This document shows, piece after piece, positions 25,823 to 33,497 of a DNA stretch of 64,000 nt (the first letter of the stretch is position 1; every line of letters starts with the position of its first letter). The stretch is from NCBI GenBank assembly GCA_964398945.1, contig CAYNOT010000023.1, forward strand, positions 1 through 64,000, given 5' to 3'. The notes beneath the pieces were generated by a model, which was not told the origin of the DNA, ran no database searches, and saw only the letters and a list, made by a program, of their open reading frames with translations. Origin of the DNA: JBGTGG01 sp964398945. GTDB lineage: Bacteria; Bacteroidota; Bacteroidia; Cytophagales; Cyclobacteriaceae. Made by a program: the position numbers and the translations under genes.

Positions 25823-26119
25823 ATGATAAAGCAAGACTTCACATTGGAAATCCATTCAGACAATAACTTTTCAGTCATCAACAGGATTGTCAATATCCTA
25901 AACAGAAGACGCGTACGCATTAAAAAATTATTGGCGCATGAAGACGCACATGATTTTCACAGAGGACTAGCTGTTCTATTGGTGCATTCAACCGATGACA
26001 TGATGGAGAAGGTAAAACACCAGCTCGAAAAGCTAATTGAAGTGGACCAGGTGTTATATCACATAAGCAGTGATCAATATTGTGAGCTTGCAATCAAACA
26101 CAATGAAGTAGCAGCATAG
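25823..26119 (+). CDS. ilvN: Acetolactate synthase, small (regulatory) subunit, single ACT domain
   Basis: 98 residues containing one ACT domain (DFTLEIHSDNNFSVINRIVNILNRRRVRIKKLLAHE). This is about half the length of the usual IlvH (about 160 residues), which has a second ACT-like C-terminal domain, and is closer in size to IlvM or the E. coli IlvN. It should bind IlvB and give feedback control by valine or a related end product, although the effector-binding residues cannot be judged here. Confidence 0.88.
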   Translation: MIKQDFTLEIHSDNNFSVINRIVNILNRRRVRIKKLLAHEDAHDFHRGLAVLLVHSTDDMMEKVKHQLEKLIEVDQVLYHISSDQYCELAIKHNEVAA

Positions 26120-26228
26120 TTGATTAGCGAATTAGTGAATGTGGAAATTAGAAAATGAAATAAAACAAAGCAGTAACATTAACAAATCAACAAATCAACT
26201 AATTAACAAATCAATAAATCAACAAATA
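26119..26228. repeat. Octad-period array between ilvN and ilvC
   Basis: From 26181 to 26228 six consecutive 8-nt units follow AACAAATC with small changes. The left part (26119-26150) has 8-nt units of the TTGATTAG type, roughly complementary to the right part, so the spacer RNA can fold back. The array begins at the ilvN stop and ends six bases before the ilvC ATG. Confidence 0.75.
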
Positions 26229-26233
26229 AAGTT

Positions 26234-27304
26234 ATGGCACAAATTAATTTTGGAGGAGTAGACGAAGAAGTAGTAACGCGGGAAGAATTTCCCATGGAGA
26301 AAGCGGTAAGTGTTTTAAAAGACGAGACCATTGCTATTCTTGGATATGGGGTACAAGGTCCTGCCCAGGCATTGAACTTACGCGATAATGGTTTCAACGT
26401 AATCGTGGGCCAGCGTAAAAACAGCAAGTCGTGGGACAAGGCCGTGGCACACGGTTGGGTACCGGGCGAATCGCTTTTTGAAATTGAAGAAGCTGCCAAA
26501 CAAGGAACCATTGTTCAGTTTCTTTTGTCGGATGCAGGGCAAATTGCTGCGTGGCCTTCATTGAAGCCGTTGCTTACGCCCGGCAAAACATTGTACTTTT
26601 CACATGGGTTTGGTGTAACCTTTAACGAACAAACCGGGATCGTTCCACCAAAAGATATTGATGTGGTATTGGCTGCACCGAAAGGTTCAGGTACTTCAGT
26701 ACGAAGATTGTTCTTGCAAGGAAAAGGGATCAATTCCAGTTTTGCTGTTTTTCAGGATGCAACCGGAAAGGCCCGTGAAAAAGCAATCGCGTTGGGAATA
26801 GGCGTAGGATCCGGATATCTTTTTGAAACAGATTTCAAACGTGAAGTATATTCTGACCTTACAGGCGAGCGTGGAACATTGATGGGGGCGATTGCCGGAA
26901 TCTTTGAAGCGCAATATGAAGTACTTCGTTCAAAAGGACACACTCCTTCCGAAGCTTTTAACGAAACCGTGGAAGAGCTTACACAAAGTTTGATGCCATT
27001 GGTTGCCGAAAACGGAATGGACTGGATGTACGCCAACTGCTCCACCACTGCTCAACGTGGTGCACTGGATTGGAAAAAGAAATTCAAAGCAGCAACACTT
27101 CCGGTTTTCAAAGAACTTTACGACAGCGTAGAATCTGGTGCCGAAGCAAAACGCACCATCGATACCTGTAGCAAACCGGATTACCGTGAAAAGCTTGCCG
27201 AAGAATTAAAAGAACTTCGCGAAAGCGAACTATGGCAAGCCGGTGCAACCGTGCGCCAATTGCGTCCGGAGAAAGCGGCAGTGGAAGAAAGTATGATCAA
27301 CTAA
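26234..27304 (+). CDS. ilvC: Ketol-acid reductoisomerase (class I-sized)
   Basis: 356 residues. Rossmann domain with GYGVQGPAQALNLRDNGFNVIVGQR, then the knotted all-helical domain with conserved acidic metal ligands in the block SDLTGERGTLMGAIAGIFEAQ. It converts acetolactate or acetohydroxybutyrate into dihydroxy acids using NADPH and Mg. The size is that of the short class, slightly longer than the 330-residue norm. The 5' leader is an octad-repeat array and the 3' side carries a strong hairpin. Confidence 0.95.
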   Translation: MAQINFGGVDEEVVTREEFPMEKAVSVLKDETIAILGYGVQGPAQALNLRDNGFNVIVGQRKNSKSWDKAVAHGWVPGESLFEIEEAAKQGTIVQFLLSDAGQIAAWPSLKPLLTPGKTLYFSHGFGVTFNEQTGIVPPKDIDVVLAAPKGSGTSVRRLFLQGKGINSSFAVFQDATGKAREKAIALGIGVGSGYLFETDFKREVYSDLTGERGTLMGAIAGIFEAQYEVLRSKGHTPSEAFNETVEELTQSLMPLVAENGMDWMYANCSTTAQRGALDWKKKFKAATLPVFKELYDSVESGAEAKRTIDTCSKPDYREKLAEELKELRESELWQAGATVRQLRPEKAAVEESMIN

Positions 27305-27306
27305 AC

Positions 27307-27412
27307 GTAAGATGTAAGACACAAGATATAAGACCCTTTACTTATGGTTGTGTCTTACAATTACCCCAATTAATATTGTCTAACGTCTTAAGTCTAACTA
27401 CTTAAGTCTAAC
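27307..27412. repeat. Heptad array folding into a strong hairpin between ilvC and ilvA
   Basis: Left units GTAAGAT, GTAAGAC, ACAAGAT and ATAAGAC (27307-27334), right units of the GTCTAAC / GTCTTAA type (27378-27412). Within it, 27313-27324 pairs perfectly over 12 bases with 27348-27359, with a further five-base inner stem (27328-27332 with 27341-27345). ilvA starts three bases after the last unit. Confidence 0.8.
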
Positions 27413-27415
27413 TCT

Positions 27416-28663
27416 ATGGAAACAATCACCTCATCAATCGACATCAACAACGCTTACGACATCCTCAAAAATGTTGTGCTAAAAACCCCGTTGCAGTTTC
27501 ACCGGAAGCTTTCGGAGAAATTTGGCGCTGAGGTTTATTTGAAACGGGAAGACCTTCAATTAGTACGTTCGTATAAATTAAGAGGGGCTTACAACCTGAT
27601 TCAAAGTCTGGACGAAGAGCAGCGAAAAAGAGGTATTGTTTGCGCCAGTGCCGGCAACCATGCGCAAGGCGTTGCGTTTTCGTGTAAGCAGCTCGCTATT
27701 AAAGGTGTCATCTACATGCCTGCGATAACACCCAAACAAAAAATCAACCAGGTAAAAATGTTTGGTGGGGATTGGATTGAGATCGAATTGATCGGTGATA
27801 CGTTTGATGAATGCCAGGAGCATGCGCAAAAGCATTGCACCGAAAACAACATGGTGTTTGTTCCGCCCTTTGACCATTTGAAAATCATCGAAGGTCAGGG
27901 AACCGTTGCAAAAGAAATCCTCGATGAACAAAGTGACATCGATTTTATTTTTGTTCCCATCGGTGGCGGTGGCCTGTGTTCCGGGGTGAGTCAATATTTG
28001 AATACCTATTCACCCAAAACAAAAATCGTAGGTGTAGAACCACTGGGTGCGCCTTCTATGAAAAAAGCATTGGAAGCAGGAAAGCCTGTAGTCTTAGATA
28101 AAATAGAACGCTTTGTTGATGGTGCGGCCGTGAAAAAAGTTGGGACCCTTACATTCGAATTCTGTAAAAACAGTTTGCATGATATGTTGCTGGTGCCGGA
28201 AGGAAAAGTGTGTTCCACTATTTTACAACTGTATAATGAAGATGCCATTGTTGCAGAACCGGCAGGGGCCTTATCGATTGCAGCATTGGACCAATATGCC
28301 GACCAGCTAAAAGGTAAAAAAGTTGTCTGTGTCATTAGTGGCGGCAACAACGACATTGACCGGATGCAAGAGATCAAAGAACGGTCCTTGTTGCACGAAG
28401 GATTGAAACACTATTTTATTGTCCGCTTTGCGCAACGCCCGGGCGCATTAAAAAGGTTTTTGAATGACATCCTCGGCCCAACCGATGATATCGTCCGCTT
28501 CGAATTCATTCAAAAACACAACAAAGAATCCGGGCCCGCCTTGATCGGGATTGAATTAAAATCGAAAGAAGATTATGATTCATTGGTCGAGCGGATGGAT
28601 TCTTTCCAACTCAATTATACTGAGCTCAACCAGGATGAAAACCTGTTTGAGTATCTGGTGTAA
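27416..28663 (+). CDS. ilvA: Threonine ammonia-lyase (biosynthetic threonine dehydratase)
   Basis: 415 residues. PLP fold type II: Schiff-base lysine Lys54 in RSYKLRGAYN, the substrate loop SAGNHAQGVA, and the phosphate-binding GGGGLCSG. A C-terminal ACT-like regulatory domain (about 330-415, beginning FIVRFAQRPGALKRFL) is the short, single form. It makes 2-ketobutyrate, the committed step to isoleucine, and is expected to be inhibited by isoleucine. Confidence 0.94.
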   Translation: METITSSIDINNAYDILKNVVLKTPLQFHRKLSEKFGAEVYLKREDLQLVRSYKLRGAYNLIQSLDEEQRKRGIVCASAGNHAQGVAFSCKQLAIKGVIYMPAITPKQKINQVKMFGGDWIEIELIGDTFDECQEHAQKHCTENNMVFVPPFDHLKIIEGQGTVAKEILDEQSDIDFIFVPIGGGGLCSGVSQYLNTYSPKTKIVGVEPLGAPSMKKALEAGKPVVLDKIERFVDGAAVKKVGTLTFEFCKNSLHDMLLVPEGKVCSTILQLYNEDAIVAEPAGALSIAALDQYADQLKGKKVVCVISGGNNDIDRMQEIKERSLLHEGLKHYFIVRFAQRPGALKRFLNDILGPTDDIVRFEFIQKHNKESGPALIGIELKSKEDYDSLVERMDSFQLNYTELNQDENLFEYLV

Positions 28664-28686
28664 TTTCCAGGTTTCAAATAGTCAAA

Positions 28687-28706
28687 AGCAGGCTCTTTTC
28701 CCTGCT
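28687..28706 (+). terminator. Weak hairpin after ilvA
   Basis: Six-base-pair stem AGCAGG / CCTGCT with an eight-base loop and no T run. It may reduce read-through from ilvA into the DUF4143 gene, but it is not a convincing terminator. Confidence 0.3.
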
Positions 28707-28781
28707 GGATAATGGAGTATGCTTTCTAATTTTATATCTTTTATAGATTATAATCGAAAATAGTTATAACTTTATCGGATT

Positions 28782-29909
28782 ATGATCCTTAGAATACTCG
28801 AAAATAGTATAAAAACCCATTTAGGCATAGGAAAGGCAATCATCCTGATCGGGCCACGACAGGTTGGAAAAACCACCCTTTTGGAGAACATTTCGAAGTC
28901 ATTCCCTAAAAAAGTTTTGATGGTCAATTGCGATGAGCCGGATATGCGCACGTTGCTCCAGGATAAAACTTCAACACAGTTAAGAACATTGATCGGAAGC
29001 AATGAACTGGTTATCATTGATGAAGCGCAACGCGTAAAAAATATCGGGTTGAGCCTGAAACTCATCACCGATCAAATCAAAAATGTTCAGTTGATTGTTT
29101 CAGGTTCTTCCGCATTGGAGCTGGCCAATGAAATCAATGAGCCCTTGACTGGCAGGAAATGGGAATTTATTATGTACCCGTTCTCCACACAAGAAATGAT
29201 TGATCATCATTCAGCAATCGAAGAAAAAAGGATGCTTTCAAACCGCTTGATTTATGGGATGTACCCGGATGTCATCAATTATCCTGGCCGTGAAAAAGAA
29301 GTGTTAAAGAATTTATCGGATAGTTATTTGTACAAAGATCTTTTTTCATTCAAAGACGTTCGAAAACCAGAAGTAATCGAGAAAATATTGCAAGCACTCA
29401 GCCTTCAAATCGGATCGGAAGTAAGTTACAATGAGATTGCTGATTTAGTGAAATCCGATCCCACAACTGTAAGCAGATATATCGACCTATTGGAAAAAAC
29501 AATGGTGGTATTTCGATTGCCTTCGTTAAGTAGAAATCTCAGAAATGAAATCAAGAAAAGCAGGAAGATATACTTTTACGATAATGGTATCCGAAATGCA
29601 ATCATCGCAAATTTTCAGGCGCTGGAATTACGAAAAGATGTGGGTGCGCTTTGGGAAAATTTTCTGGTTGCTGAACGTTTAAAGTTTACGCATTACAATA
29701 ACCAATATCCAAACCGATATTTTTGGCGAACCAAGCAACAACAAGAAATCGACTATATCGAAGAGCTTGATGGAAAACTCTATGCCTTCGAATTTAAATG
29801 GAAAGGAGGGCAAAAAGTAAAACCCTCAATCACATTCACGAAAGCCTATCCTGAGAATGAATTTAAAGTAGTGACACCAGAAAATTATTTCGCATTTTTA
29901 AGTGAATAA
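28782..29909 (+). CDS. AAA-type ATPase with DUF4143 domain
   Basis: 375 residues. Walker A GPRQVGKTT, Walker B LVIIDEAQ and sensor-like IVSGSSALEL form the N-terminal ATPase; the C-terminal half is DUF4143, including a winged-helix-like segment (SYNEIADLVKSDPTTVSRYIDLLEK) and a nuclease-like tail with FEFKWKGG. Such proteins are widespread, often horizontally moved and of unknown function. This one lies in the same direction inside the ilv-leu locus, between ilvA and leuC, with no metabolic link to them; the leu genes after it have their own promoter region. Confidence 0.82.
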   Translation: MILRILENSIKTHLGIGKAIILIGPRQVGKTTLLENISKSFPKKVLMVNCDEPDMRTLLQDKTSTQLRTLIGSNELVIIDEAQRVKNIGLSLKLITDQIKNVQLIVSGSSALELANEINEPLTGRKWEFIMYPFSTQEMIDHHSAIEEKRMLSNRLIYGMYPDVINYPGREKEVLKNLSDSYLYKDLFSFKDVRKPEVIEKILQALSLQIGSEVSYNEIADLVKSDPTTVSRYIDLLEKTMVVFRLPSLSRNLRNEIKKSRKIYFYDNGIRNAIIANFQALELRKDVGALWENFLVAERLKFTHYNNQYPNRYFWRTKQQQEIDYIEELDGKLYAFEFKWKGGQKVKPSITFTKAYPENEFKVVTPENYFAFLSE

Positions 29910-30011
29910 TTCCCTCCATCAACAACCTAACATTTGTACGTGTTTCGAAATTGATTTAAAATTCCCGGTGACTAACATTCGTTCTTTCAAAAGATTATTT
30001 TTTTTCATATA

Positions 30012-30020
30012 TACCTTTTG
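30012..30020 (+). promoter_or_regulatory. Candidate promoter of the leu operon
   Basis: TACCTTTTG is TAnnTTTG with one additional T. No clear TTG is found at the -33 distance. It would give a 5' leader of about 160 nt before leuC containing a palindrome and a terminator. Confidence 0.45.
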
Positions 30021-30036
30021 ATCACTCCATTAATTT

Positions 30037-30049
30037 GTTCAAATTGAAC
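30037..30049. promoter_or_regulatory. Palindrome in the leuC leader, possible operator
   Basis: GTTCAA-A-TTGAAC, perfect 6-bp arms around one base, located about 17 nt after the candidate -7 element. No regulator gene is adjacent. Confidence 0.35.
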
Positions 30050-30085
30050 CCAGACATGTAATTGATTTTTTAATTAAAGATATAG

Positions 30086-30124
30086 CTGCCCTTCCGACCA
30101 CCATCGGGAGGGCAGTTTCATTTT
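30086..30124 (+). terminator. Intrinsic terminator in the leuC leader
   Basis: A 12-base-pair stem with one G-U pair (CTGCCCTTCCGA / TCGGGAGGGCAG), six-base loop, followed by TTTCATTTT. It lies between the candidate leu promoter and leuC. I looked for a leucine-rich leader peptide here and found none. Confidence 0.75.
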
Positions 30125-30186
30125 AACAATTACCGTCCAAACTAACACTTGTTTTAGACCCACTCTACAAGTTTTTAAAATTTAAA

Positions 30187-31599
30187 ATGAGCCATCAACC
30201 AAAAACATTATTTGATAAAATTTGGGATGCCCATGTTGTGAAACAGGAGGAAGGATATCCCGATGCACTATTCATCGATCGGCATTTTATTCACGAAGTA
30301 ACAAGCCCACAGGCTTTTGACGGGCTTCGTAAAAGAAACATCCCCGTCTTTAACACACAGCGTACTACCGCAACTGCCGATCATAACGTTCCTACAAAGG
30401 ATCAGCACCTTCCTATTAAAGAAGCATTATCGAGGCACCAGGTTGAAACACTTCGAAAAAATTGCAAAGAGTTTGGTGTTGAGCTTTATGATTTAGGCCA
30501 TCCCTATCAGGGGATCGTACACATCATCGGACCGGAGTTGGGATTGACCTTACCGGGAATGACCATCGTGTGTGGTGATAGCCATACTTCAACGCATGGT
30601 GCTTTTGGAAACATTGCATTCGGAATTGGTACCAGCGAAGTAGAGCAAGTATTGGCAACACAATGTATTTTGCAATACAAGCCCAGGCGCATGAAAATCG
30701 ATATCAATGGCGTGTTGAACAAGGGTGTCGTGGCGAAGGATATTATCTTGTACATCATTTCAAAAATTTCTGCCAGTGGAGCCACTGGCTTTTTTGTTGA
30801 ATACACAGGAGACACCATTCGCAATCTTTCCATGGAAGCGCGAATGACCATTTGCAACATGAGCATTGAAATGGGCGCACGTGGCGGATTGATTGCTCCT
30901 GATGAAATTACTTTTGACTACATCAAAGGAAGAAAATTTGCACCGCAAGGTGAAGCCTTTGAAAAATCTGTTGCTGTGTGGAAGGAATTGAAAACAGATG
31001 ATGGAGCAACGTTTGATCGTGTTCTTGAAATTGATGCAAGCGACATCGGCCCGATGATTACGTATGGAACGAATCCGGGGATGGGCATTAAAGTTACAGA
31101 TCGAATCCCAACACTTGAAGAGTTAAAAGATATCAGCGAACACGCTTCGTTTTCAAAATCATTGGAGTATATGGGCTTGACTGCCGGATCACAATTGCTC
31201 GGCAAACCTATCGACTATGTTTTTATCGGAAGTTGCACGAATGCACGCATTGAAGACTTGCGTTTAGTGGCCGAAGTCGTGAATGGAAAAAAGAAAGCAG
31301 ACAATGTAGAAGTGTGGGTTGTTCCGGGTTCTAAACAAGTGGAAGAGCAAGCACGCAAGGAAGGGTTGCATACCATTTTCGAAGCAGCGGGGTTTGAACT
31401 GCGGGAACCGGGTTGTTCAGCATGTTTAGGTATGAACGAAGACAAAGTACCTGCCGGGAAATATTGTGTATCTACATCGAACAGAAATTTTGAAGGAAGG
31501 CAAGGGCCAAAGTCGAGAACATTTTTAGCAAGCCCGTTAAGCGCAGCGGCAGCAGCATTGACAGGAAAGGTAACAGACATACGCGAATTACTTAGTTGA
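30187..31599 (+). CDS. leuC: 3-isopropylmalate dehydratase, large subunit
   Basis: 470 residues, aconitase family. The [4Fe-4S] ligands are in GSCTNARIEDL and CSACLGMN, and the substrate-binding GDSHTSTHGAFG block is present. With LeuD it isomerises 2-isopropylmalate to 3-isopropylmalate in leucine synthesis. First gene of the leu cluster; its leader contains a terminator and a palindrome. Confidence 0.96.
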   Translation: MSHQPKTLFDKIWDAHVVKQEEGYPDALFIDRHFIHEVTSPQAFDGLRKRNIPVFNTQRTTATADHNVPTKDQHLPIKEALSRHQVETLRKNCKEFGVELYDLGHPYQGIVHIIGPELGLTLPGMTIVCGDSHTSTHGAFGNIAFGIGTSEVEQVLATQCILQYKPRRMKIDINGVLNKGVVAKDIILYIISKISASGATGFFVEYTGDTIRNLSMEARMTICNMSIEMGARGGLIAPDEITFDYIKGRKFAPQGEAFEKSVAVWKELKTDDGATFDRVLEIDASDIGPMITYGTNPGMGIKVTDRIPTLEELKDISEHASFSKSLEYMGLTAGSQLLGKPIDYVFIGSCTNARIEDLRLVAEVVNGKKKADNVEVWVVPGSKQVEEQARKEGLHTIFEAAGFELREPGCSACLGMNEDKVPAGKYCVSTSNRNFEGRQGPKSRTFLASPLSAAAAALTGKVTDIRELLS

Positions 31600-31623
31600 T
31601 AGCCTGACGGTAGGCAAGTTCTT

Positions 31624-31665
31624 AGTTGTTGGTTGTTAGAAATACCAACAACGAACAACAAACAA
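31624..31665. repeat. Heptad array with inverted halves between leuC and leuD
   Basis: Six in-register 7-nt units: AGTTGTT and GGTTGTT on the left, CCAACAA, CGAACAA and CAAACAA on the right, which are complementary and can form a hairpin. Confidence 0.65.
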
Positions 31666-31674
31666 CGGAAGAAA

Positions 31675-32265
31675 ATGAAGGAGAAATTTACAACATTAAA
31701 ATCCACAGCCATTCCATTGCCAAATGAGAATGTAGATACCGATCAGGTAATTCCTGCGCGCTTTTTAAAAGCAACCACACGGGAAGGATTTGGTGATAAT
31801 CTATTTCGTGATTGGCGCTATGATGCTGATGGAGATCCAAAAGCAGATTTTGTCTTGAACAATGATATCTATTCAGGAAAAATATTAGTAGCCGGAAAAA
31901 ATTTCGGTTGCGGATCAAGTCGTGAGCATGCTGCGTGGGCGATCTATGATTACGGATTCAGGGTTGTGGTGTCTAGTTTCTTTGCAGACATTTTTAAAAA
32001 CAATGCGTTGAACAATGCTTTGTTGCCGGTTCAGGTTTCAGATGATTTCCTGAAAGCAATATTTGCTTCAATTGAAAAAGACCCGGACACAGAAATCATA
32101 GTGGACTTGCCCAGCCAAAAAATCAAAGTAGGTGATCAAGAAGAAAATTTTGATATCAATCCTTACAAAAAGGTTTGCCTCACCAATGGGTATGATGATA
32201 TCGATTACCTGATCAGCCTTAACAAAGAAATACGGGAATTTGATTTACTGGATGCTGGATGCTAG
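31675..32265 (+). CDS. leuD: 3-isopropylmalate dehydratase, small subunit
   Basis: 196 residues from ATG at 31675; the upstream in-frame start at 31633 is in repeat sequence. Shows NVDTDQVIPARFLK and the CGSSREHAAWAIYDYGF swivel-domain motif. The last residues (LDAGC) and the stop codon are encoded by the heptad array that starts at 32250, so the natural C-terminus appears to have been replaced or extended by repeat sequence. Confidence 0.95.
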   Translation: MKEKFTTLKSTAIPLPNENVDTDQVIPARFLKATTREGFGDNLFRDWRYDADGDPKADFVLNNDIYSGKILVAGKNFGCGSSREHAAWAIYDYGFRVVVSSFFADIFKNNALNNALLPVQVSDDFLKAIFASIEKDPDTEIIVDLPSQKIKVGDQEENFDINPYKKVCLTNGYDDIDYLISLNKEIREFDLLDAGC

Positions 32266-32326
32266 ATGCTGGATACTGGATACTGGATGCTGGATACTGG
32301 ATACTGGATGCTAAAAATTAGACACT
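32250..32326. repeat. Heptad array between leuD and leuB
   Basis: Nine in-register units of the GGATGCT / GGATACT type from 32250 to 32312, then degenerate units to 32326. GGATACT is the reverse complement of a cyclic shift of CCAGTAT, the unit seen at 56-62 and 15619-15639, so this array is the same family in the other orientation. It includes the leuD stop codon. Confidence 0.88.
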
Positions 32327-32336
32327 AGAGAGAAAA

Positions 32337-33437
32337 ATGAAAAAACACATTGTCATATTGCCCGGGGATGGAATTGGAAAAGAAGTAACGACTGAAGGAA
32401 AACGGGTACTCGATAAAATTGCAGAAATCTTCAATCATACTTTTGAATATGATGAAGCATTGATTGGACACGATGCGATTGAAGCAACAGGAGATCCTTT
32501 GCCTGATGAGACCTTGACCAAATTAAAAAATACGGATGCTATTCTCTTTGGAGCTGTCGGCCATCCGAAATATGATAACGATCCTACCCTGCCTGTTCGT
32601 CCGGAGCAAGGGCTTTTAAAAATGCGGAAAGAGCTTGGATTGTATGCCAACCTACGTCCTATAAAATTATTCGATGAATTGCTTGGCGCTTCCAGCATCA
32701 AACCAGAAATATTAAAAGGATCGGACATTCTTTTCTTTCGGGAATTGACTGGTGATGTGTACTTCGGTGAAAAGGGAAGAAAAGACAACAATGACACTGC
32801 TTACGATGTCATGATTTATAGCCGGTATGAAGTAGAGCGAATCGCACGCAAAGCTTTTGCCGCTGCGATGACACGCGGAAAAAAAGTTACCTCCGTTGAC
32901 AAAGCTAATGTGCTGGAGAGTTCGCGTTTGTGGAGGGCTGTCGTGCAGGATGTTGCAAAGGAATTTCCGGAAGTCACGGTTGAGCACATGTTTGTAGATG
33001 CGGCGGCCATGAAGTTGATTCAAAACCCGAAAAGTTTTGATGTAGTAGTAACAGGAAATTTGTTCGGGGATATTTTAACCGATGAAGCCTCGCAAATTGC
33101 CGGATCAATGGGCATGCTTGCTTCTGCTTCTGTTGGTGATAAAGTTGGTTTGTACGAGCCCATCCACGGAAGTGCACACGATATTACCGGAAAAGGAATC
33201 GCCAATCCTTTGGCATCGATTCTATCTGCCGCCTTGTTGCTGGATATTTCTTTCGGCATGACCGAAGAAGCAAATACAGTGATCAAAGCAGTTGAAAATA
33301 CGTTGAAGGCTGGCTATCGTACTACCGACATTGCGGACAGCACGACAGCTTCTGATAAAGTTTTAAATACTTCTGCAATGGGACAACAAGTTGTTGAGCA
33401 ATTGGAAAAAATAGCGAGTCAATTAACACTAAACTAA
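32337..33437 (+). CDS. leuB: 3-isopropylmalate dehydrogenase
   Basis: 366 residues, isocitrate/isopropylmalate dehydrogenase family. N-terminal ILPGDGIGKEVT, substrate arginines in the LRPIKLFDEL region, the metal-binding block TGNLFGDILTDEASQIAGSMG, and the NAD-binding PIHGSAHDITGKGIANP. It oxidises and decarboxylates 3-isopropylmalate with NAD. Confidence 0.96.
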   Translation: MKKHIVILPGDGIGKEVTTEGKRVLDKIAEIFNHTFEYDEALIGHDAIEATGDPLPDETLTKLKNTDAILFGAVGHPKYDNDPTLPVRPEQGLLKMRKELGLYANLRPIKLFDELLGASSIKPEILKGSDILFFRELTGDVYFGEKGRKDNNDTAYDVMIYSRYEVERIARKAFAAAMTRGKKVTSVDKANVLESSRLWRAVVQDVAKEFPEVTVEHMFVDAAAMKLIQNPKSFDVVVTGNLFGDILTDEASQIAGSMGMLASASVGDKVGLYEPIHGSAHDITGKGIANPLASILSAALLLDISFGMTEEANTVIKAVENTLKAGYRTTDIADSTTASDKVLNTSAMGQQVVEQLEKIASQLTLN

Positions 33438-33450
33438 TAGACATGCGTCT

Positions 33451-33469
33451 GACCGCCTTGAGCGGTCAA
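33451..33469. other. Intercistronic hairpin between leuB and leuA
   Basis: Perfect 7-bp stem TGACCGC / GCGGTCA with a five-base loop and no T run. It may act on RNA stability or translation of leuA. Confidence 0.45.
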
Positions 33470-33497
33470 ACGGATAGAAACACTAACCAATTATATC

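Noticed and set aside
30020..30085. Leucine-rich leader peptide in front of leuC
   Set aside because: All short frames in this interval were read; none has more than two leucines or a suitable start, so only the terminator and palindrome are reported.
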